NCBI GenBank assembly: GCA_015060695.1
Contig: SUYA01000001.1
Location: 170,686 to 234,685, forward strand
Source: Mediterranea massiliensis
Lineage (GTDB): Bacteria > Bacteroidota > Bacteroidia > Bacteroidales > Bacteroidaceae
Length of the DNA: 64,000 nucleotides
Reading direction: 5' to 3'
A model generated the notes under the pieces. The model made no database searches. It saw only the letters and a program-made list of their open reading frames with translations, and was not told the origin of the DNA. Both the position numbers and the translations under genes were made by a program. Position 1 is the stretch's first letter, and every line of letters starts with the position of its first letter. This document shows, one piece after another, positions 61,046 through 64,000 of this stretch.

Positions 61046-62041
61046 TCAAGGCACTTCAACCTTATTGAGGATTCGGCTTATAATTTCATCGGCTGTTACG
61101 TTGCCGGCTTCGGCTTCGTAGGTCAATCCGATGCGGTGACGCAACACATCGTGGGCTACGGCACGTACATCTTCGGGGATGACATAGCCGCGACGTTTGA
61201 TAAAGGCATAGCTACGAGCAGCCAATGCCAAATTGATGGAGGCACGTGGAGAGCCACCAAAGCCTATCATCTCTTTCAGTTCCTTCAAATCGTATTTCTC
61301 AGGGTAACGAGTTGCAAATACAATGTCAACAATGTATTTCTCGATTTTCTCATCCAAATATACTTGACGTACCACCTTGCGGGCTTCCAAAATCTCTTCG
61401 GCTTTCATAATGGGTCTTACTTCCAACTTTTCACCGTTGATGTTTTGACGGATAATGAGCTTTTCTTCTTCCAACTTGGGATAGTCGATAACCACCTTTA
61501 ACATGAAACGGTCAACTTGAGCTTCGGGCAACGGATAGGTTCCTTCTTGTTCGATGGGGTTTTGGGTGGCCAATACCAAGAAGGGTTCGGGCAACCGGAA
61601 GGTTTCCTTACCAATGGTTACCTGACGTTCTTGCATGGCTTCGAGCAATGCACTCTGTACTTTGGCCGGTGCACGGTTGATTTCATCGGCCAATACGAAG
61701 TTGGCAAAAACAGGACCTTTCTTTACTTGGAATGATTCATCTTTTTGACTATAAACCATGGTTCCTATTACGTCGGCCGGCAATAAGTCGGGAGTAAATT
61801 GGATACGGCTGTACTTGGCATCAATCAACGATGCCAACGTTTTGATGGCTAACGTCTTTGCTAAACCTGGTACACCTTCTAACAATACGTGGCCGTCTGA
61901 AAGTAAGCCGATGAGCAATGATTCTACCAAATGTTTTTGTCCCACAATTACTTGATCCATACCTGTTGTCAGGTTGGTAACGAAAGCACTTTGTCTTTCA
62001 ATCCGCTCGTTTAATTCGCGGATATCAATTGTTTCTGCCAT
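61046..62041 (-). CDS. MoxR-family AAA+ ATPase
   Basis: A 331-residue AAA+ ATPase, first gene of the bat operon. Walker A GVPGLAKT, Walker B VLADEINRAPAKVQSALLEAM, sensor 1 LATQNPIEQEGTYPLPEAQ with the arginine finger just after it (DRFML), and a C-terminal lid with GGSPRASI. MoxR ATPases act as chaperone-like remodelling factors for VWA proteins. A Bacteroides-type -7 element lies 50 bp upstream. Confidence 0.95.
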   Translation of the reverse strand: MAETIDIRELNERIERQSAFVTNLTTGMDQVIVGQKHLVESLLIGLLSDGHVLLEGVPGLAKTLAIKTLASLIDAKYSRIQFTPDLLPADVIGTMVYSQKDESFQVKKGPVFANFVLADEINRAPAKVQSALLEAMQERQVTIGKETFRLPEPFLVLATQNPIEQEGTYPLPEAQVDRFMLKVVIDYPKLEEEKLIIRQNINGEKLEVRPIMKAEEILEARKVVRQVYLDEKIEKYIVDIVFATRYPEKYDLKELKEMIGFGGSPRASINLALAARSYAFIKRRGYVIPEDVRAVAHDVLRHRIGLTYEAEAGNVTADEIISRILNKVEVP

Positions 62042-62090
62042 AATAGTTCTATTTTTTATATGTTTAATCTCGTTATTTTGAATTTAGCCC

Positions 62091-62098
62091 CAAAAGTA
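62091..62098 (-). promoter_or_regulatory. -7 box of the bat operon promoter
   Basis: Minus strand TACTTTTG fits TAnnTTTG; predicted start near 62084, about 43 nt before the moxR ATG. The -33 element is weak. Confidence 0.65.
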
Positions 62099-62158
62099 CA
62101 CATAATATATTAACCACACGAACTAATTTTTATTAAAACACTGTAAAAGCCTTTTAAA

Positions 62159-62190
62159 TAAAAAAAAAGAAGCAGTGATTACTGCTTCTT
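62159..62190 (-). terminator. Rho-independent terminator overlapping a stop codon
   Basis: A perfect 10-bp stem (62167-62176 with 62181-62190) with loop GATT, followed on the minus strand by a run of Ts. The stop codon of the HU-LysM gene (62179-62181) is inside the hairpin. Confidence 0.88.
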
Positions 62191-63411
62191 TTCTAATTTG
62201 GGTACCTTAATGGTGGTACCGTATGGCACATGATTGGGATTTTTGATGATTGTAGGGTTATGTTTTACCAAGTAGGGCCACAGGTTTTTTGTGCCATAAT
62301 ATTTCAAAGCTACTCTGGTTAATGTCTCCCCTTCCACAATGGTGTGGGTACCTTGAGTTCCTACGATGATGTAGCTGACCGAGTCGGGAATTACCGGTTC
62401 TTTGGATGTTTTAATTGAGGTAGCTACGGGTATTTCTTTTTTCGGTTCTGATTTGGGCTTTGCCTCGGTTACAGTAGGAGATGTGTGAATTGTATCGGTT
62501 GTTTGGATTGATTTGACTGGCGGTTCAGCCTCGTGGTTTTGTTCGGTTTTTGTCACAACCGATGCACCCTCTGTAAGGGGGGCTTGAGGTGTGTTACTAT
62601 CAGTCATATCAGGGAAGTATAAATAGGCAATGATGCCAATGCACAGCAAGAGGATTGCAACGATGGAAACGGTGAAATATTTCATTCCTTGGGGAGCCTT
62701 ATTTGTTTCCTTGAGGGGTGGAACGATTGCCTCATTTACCGGAAGCTGATTCTCTTTTTCGGCACTGGCCGGTTCAACGTAAGCGGAATCTTCAATAGGT
62801 TTTTCTTTCTCTGTTTCCTCTTCTTGTACGATTGTTTCAGGAATAATTTCTGTTTCTTTTTCTTCACTGACAGATGTTTCTTGTTCCTGAAGAGGTGTCT
62901 CTTCTTGCTTAACAGAAACTTCTTCTTCCACAATAGGAGTCTCTTCCTCTATCAAAATAATCTCTTCTGAAATAGTTTCCTCTGTAACAGTTGTTTCTGT
63001 AGCAGGTGTTGCCGAGTTTATTTCTTCGGGTTGTGTGCTATCTTCCGATTGTTCCTCTTCTTCATTGAACATATCGTCAAATGTCACTCCTTCATTCAGT
63101 ACTACACTCTCAAAGTGAGAAAATGGCTTGTTTACCAGATCTTTCAGAGGATTTTCGGGAGTAAACGATATTTTTGTATGTCCTTGTAGTTCAAAGCGTT
63201 CGCCTGTATTGATGTTTACACTCTCGCGGCTGTCAACCTCTATTAATTTGAATGTGCCGAGACCTTTTATTTTCAGGTATCTTTCTTTCTCTAATGCTTC
63301 GATAATCAGCGAAAAGAATTCTTTTACAAAAGCATTGGCTTGGTTTCGTTCCATGCCTTGCTTTTGTATGAAAGCATCTACCAAATGTTGGGTGTTTATT
63401 TTTTCGTTCAT
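62179..63411 (-). CDS. Membrane-anchored HU-like / LysM fusion protein (410 aa)
   Basis: Three parts. Residues ~1-95 are an HU/IHF-type domain (HLVDAFIQKQGMERNQANAF, then YLKIKGLGTFKLIEVDSRES). A long acidic linker (~115-235, Glu/Thr/Pro rich) leads to one membrane span (~244-266). A C-terminal LysM domain (GTHTIVEGETLTRVALKYYGTKNLWPYLV) binds peptidoglycan in other proteins. So DNA binding in the cytoplasm and wall binding in the periplasm are joined in one chain. 25 bp after the small HU gene; ends in a terminator. Confidence 0.88.
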   Translation of the reverse strand: MNEKINTQHLVDAFIQKQGMERNQANAFVKEFFSLIIEALEKERYLKIKGLGTFKLIEVDSRESVNINTGERFELQGHTKISFTPENPLKDLVNKPFSHFESVVLNEGVTFDDMFNEEEEQSEDSTQPEEINSATPATETTVTEETISEEIILIEEETPIVEEEVSVKQEETPLQEQETSVSEEKETEIIPETIVQEEETEKEKPIEDSAYVEPASAEKENQLPVNEAIVPPLKETNKAPQGMKYFTVSIVAILLLCIGIIAYLYFPDMTDSNTPQAPLTEGASVVTKTEQNHEAEPPVKSIQTTDTIHTSPTVTEAKPKSEPKKEIPVATSIKTSKEPVIPDSVSYIIVGTQGTHTIVEGETLTRVALKYYGTKNLWPYLVKHNPTIIKNPNHVPYGTTIKVPKLEKKQ

Positions 63412-63436
63412 GGTACTTTGATGAAGGCTATGGATA

Positions 63437-63709
63437 TTACCTGAATTTCTCTTTCATTGAAGGGCTGGGCTTGAAGGTCAAGACCAATTTGGGAGGAACT
63501 AACATGCGTTGTTTGGTTGTGGGGCTGACAGAGATGCGTTCACTCTTTTTTTTCACTTCAAACGTGCCGAATCCCTGTATGGATACAGCATTGCCTTCTT
63601 GCCATTGTTGAGTCATTTCTTTAAGTAAAGATGCGGTCAAATCGGCCGTTTCTTTCTGTGTGTATCCCAATCGGCGAGCCAGTTCCGATGTAAATTCCTT
63701 GTTGTTCAC
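63437..63709 (-). CDS. HU-family DNA-binding protein (90 aa)
   Basis: Standard-length HU/IHF-like protein: helices TSELARRLGYTQKETADLTASLL, then the strand AVSIQGFGTFEVKKKSERISV and the beta-arm with NPxT-like SPTTKQRM. The ending (FKPSPSMKEKF) is usual. It lies 25 bp upstream of the HU-LysM gene, so the two may be co-expressed and perhaps form mixed dimers. Confidence 0.92.
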   Translation of the reverse strand: MNNKEFTSELARRLGYTQKETADLTASLLKEMTQQWQEGNAVSIQGFGTFEVKKKSERISVSPTTKQRMLVPPKLVLTFKPSPSMKEKFR

Positions 63710-63781
63710 GGATGTTATGTTTTAAAACTACGCCGCTATATTAGCAAAACTTCTTGATATAAACAAGTGGTTGGGGAAAAA

Positions 63782-64000
63782 TTATTGAACTAATAGTCCA
63801 AAAAGGTCGAAATCATCGGAGTTTATCACTTCTATCTGATAAAAATTACCGATAATTAGCTCGTTTTCATCGGACTTTATCAACACTTCGGGATCTACTT
63901 CCGGAGAGTCAAATTCTGTGCGACCGATATAGTATTCACCCTCTTTTCTATCAATAATTACTTTGAACCGTTGTCCGATTTTTTCTCTTCCTAATTCAGC
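63782..64000 (-). CDS. rimO: RimO methylthiotransferase, C-terminal 72 residues (5' part beyond window)
   Basis: The open frame from the window edge (AELGREKIGQRFKVIIDRK...) ends at TAA 63782-63784. YYIGRTEFDSPEVDPEVLI and the ending DFDLFGLLV are typical of the TRAM domain of RimO, which methylthiolates ribosomal protein S12. MiaB and MtaB relatives lack the S-P-E-V-D segment, so RimO is preferred. 72 bp separate it from the HU gene. Confidence 0.88.
   Translation of the reverse strand, partial: AELGREKIGQRFKVIIDRKEGEYYIGRTEFDSPEVDPEVLIKSDENELIIGNFYQIEVINSDDFDLFGLLVQ

Overview
The window is chromosomal DNA of a gut-type member of the Bacteroidales, most likely Bacteroides, Phocaeicola or a close relative. 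The evidence is a gyrA fragment, a complete bat (aerotolerance) operon, HU-like proteins with Bacteroidales architecture, several promoters with the Bacteroides -7 motif TAnnTTTG, many 6-bladed beta-propeller lipoproteins, and a VirE_N/DUF4248/HU/smalltalk/amidase cassette. No tRNA, rRNA, transposase or CRISPR array was recognised.

Layout. (1) 1-4.2 kb: gyrA (5' end outside the window), a TPR protein and a small HTH protein. (2) 4.2-20.6 kb: a minus-strand export operon (TolC, membrane-fusion protein, ABC ATPase, then four large MacB/FtsX-type permeases) divergent from a plus-strand two-component system (NtrC-type regulator and histidine kinase). A near-perfect sigma-54 promoter and two palindromes 21 bp apart lie directly upstream of tolC, so the neighbouring regulator probably drives the operon. 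(3) 20.7-22.3 kb: an AAA/DUF4143 ATPase abutting a truncated lipoprotein gene. (4) 22.3-53.6 kb: the accessory heart of the window, described below. (5) 53.6-62.0 kb: the bat operon (moxR, DUF58, a Bat-associated protein, batA, a batB-batC fusion, batD, batE). (6) 62.2-64 kb: a membrane-anchored HU-LysM protein, a small HU protein and the 3' end of rimO.

The accessory region looks like a composite RiPP (ribosomally made, modified peptide) locus, almost all on the minus strand. It has four small cysteine-containing precursor genes, two radical-SAM peptide maturases, a pseudo-radical-SAM partner, two GT4 glycosyltransferases, two LanC-like proteins lacking visible zinc ligands, a C39-peptidase ABC exporter with its HlyD adaptor, a GT14-methyltransferase fusion, a GT7-like glycosyltransferase, two LuxR-like regulators, a DUF3244 protein and seven full-length 6-bladed beta-propeller lipoproteins plus two fragments. 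It forms three units: 22.1-30.9 kb, 35.7-42.8 kb and 43.0-51.8 kb. The first two begin with a glycosyltransferase behind the same promoter region (two GCGACAAAA boxes exactly 79 bp apart). In all three, a precursor gene is followed by an RNA stem-loop and then a propeller gene. Only the third unit encodes the protease/exporter, so it may process and export all four peptides.

Between the first two units sits a plus-strand cassette (31.2-35.4 kb: VirE/primase-like ATPase, DUF4248, HU-like protein, smalltalk protein, T7-lysozyme-like amidase). It is bordered by rearrangement scars: a 185 bp direct repeat, a truncated pseudo-rSAM 3' end, a frameshifted HTH gene and an in-frame fusion ORF joined at a 7 bp microhomology. 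The AT-rich glycosyltransferase, precursor and rSAM genes look compositionally unlike the flanking housekeeping DNA, which fits acquisition by transfer.
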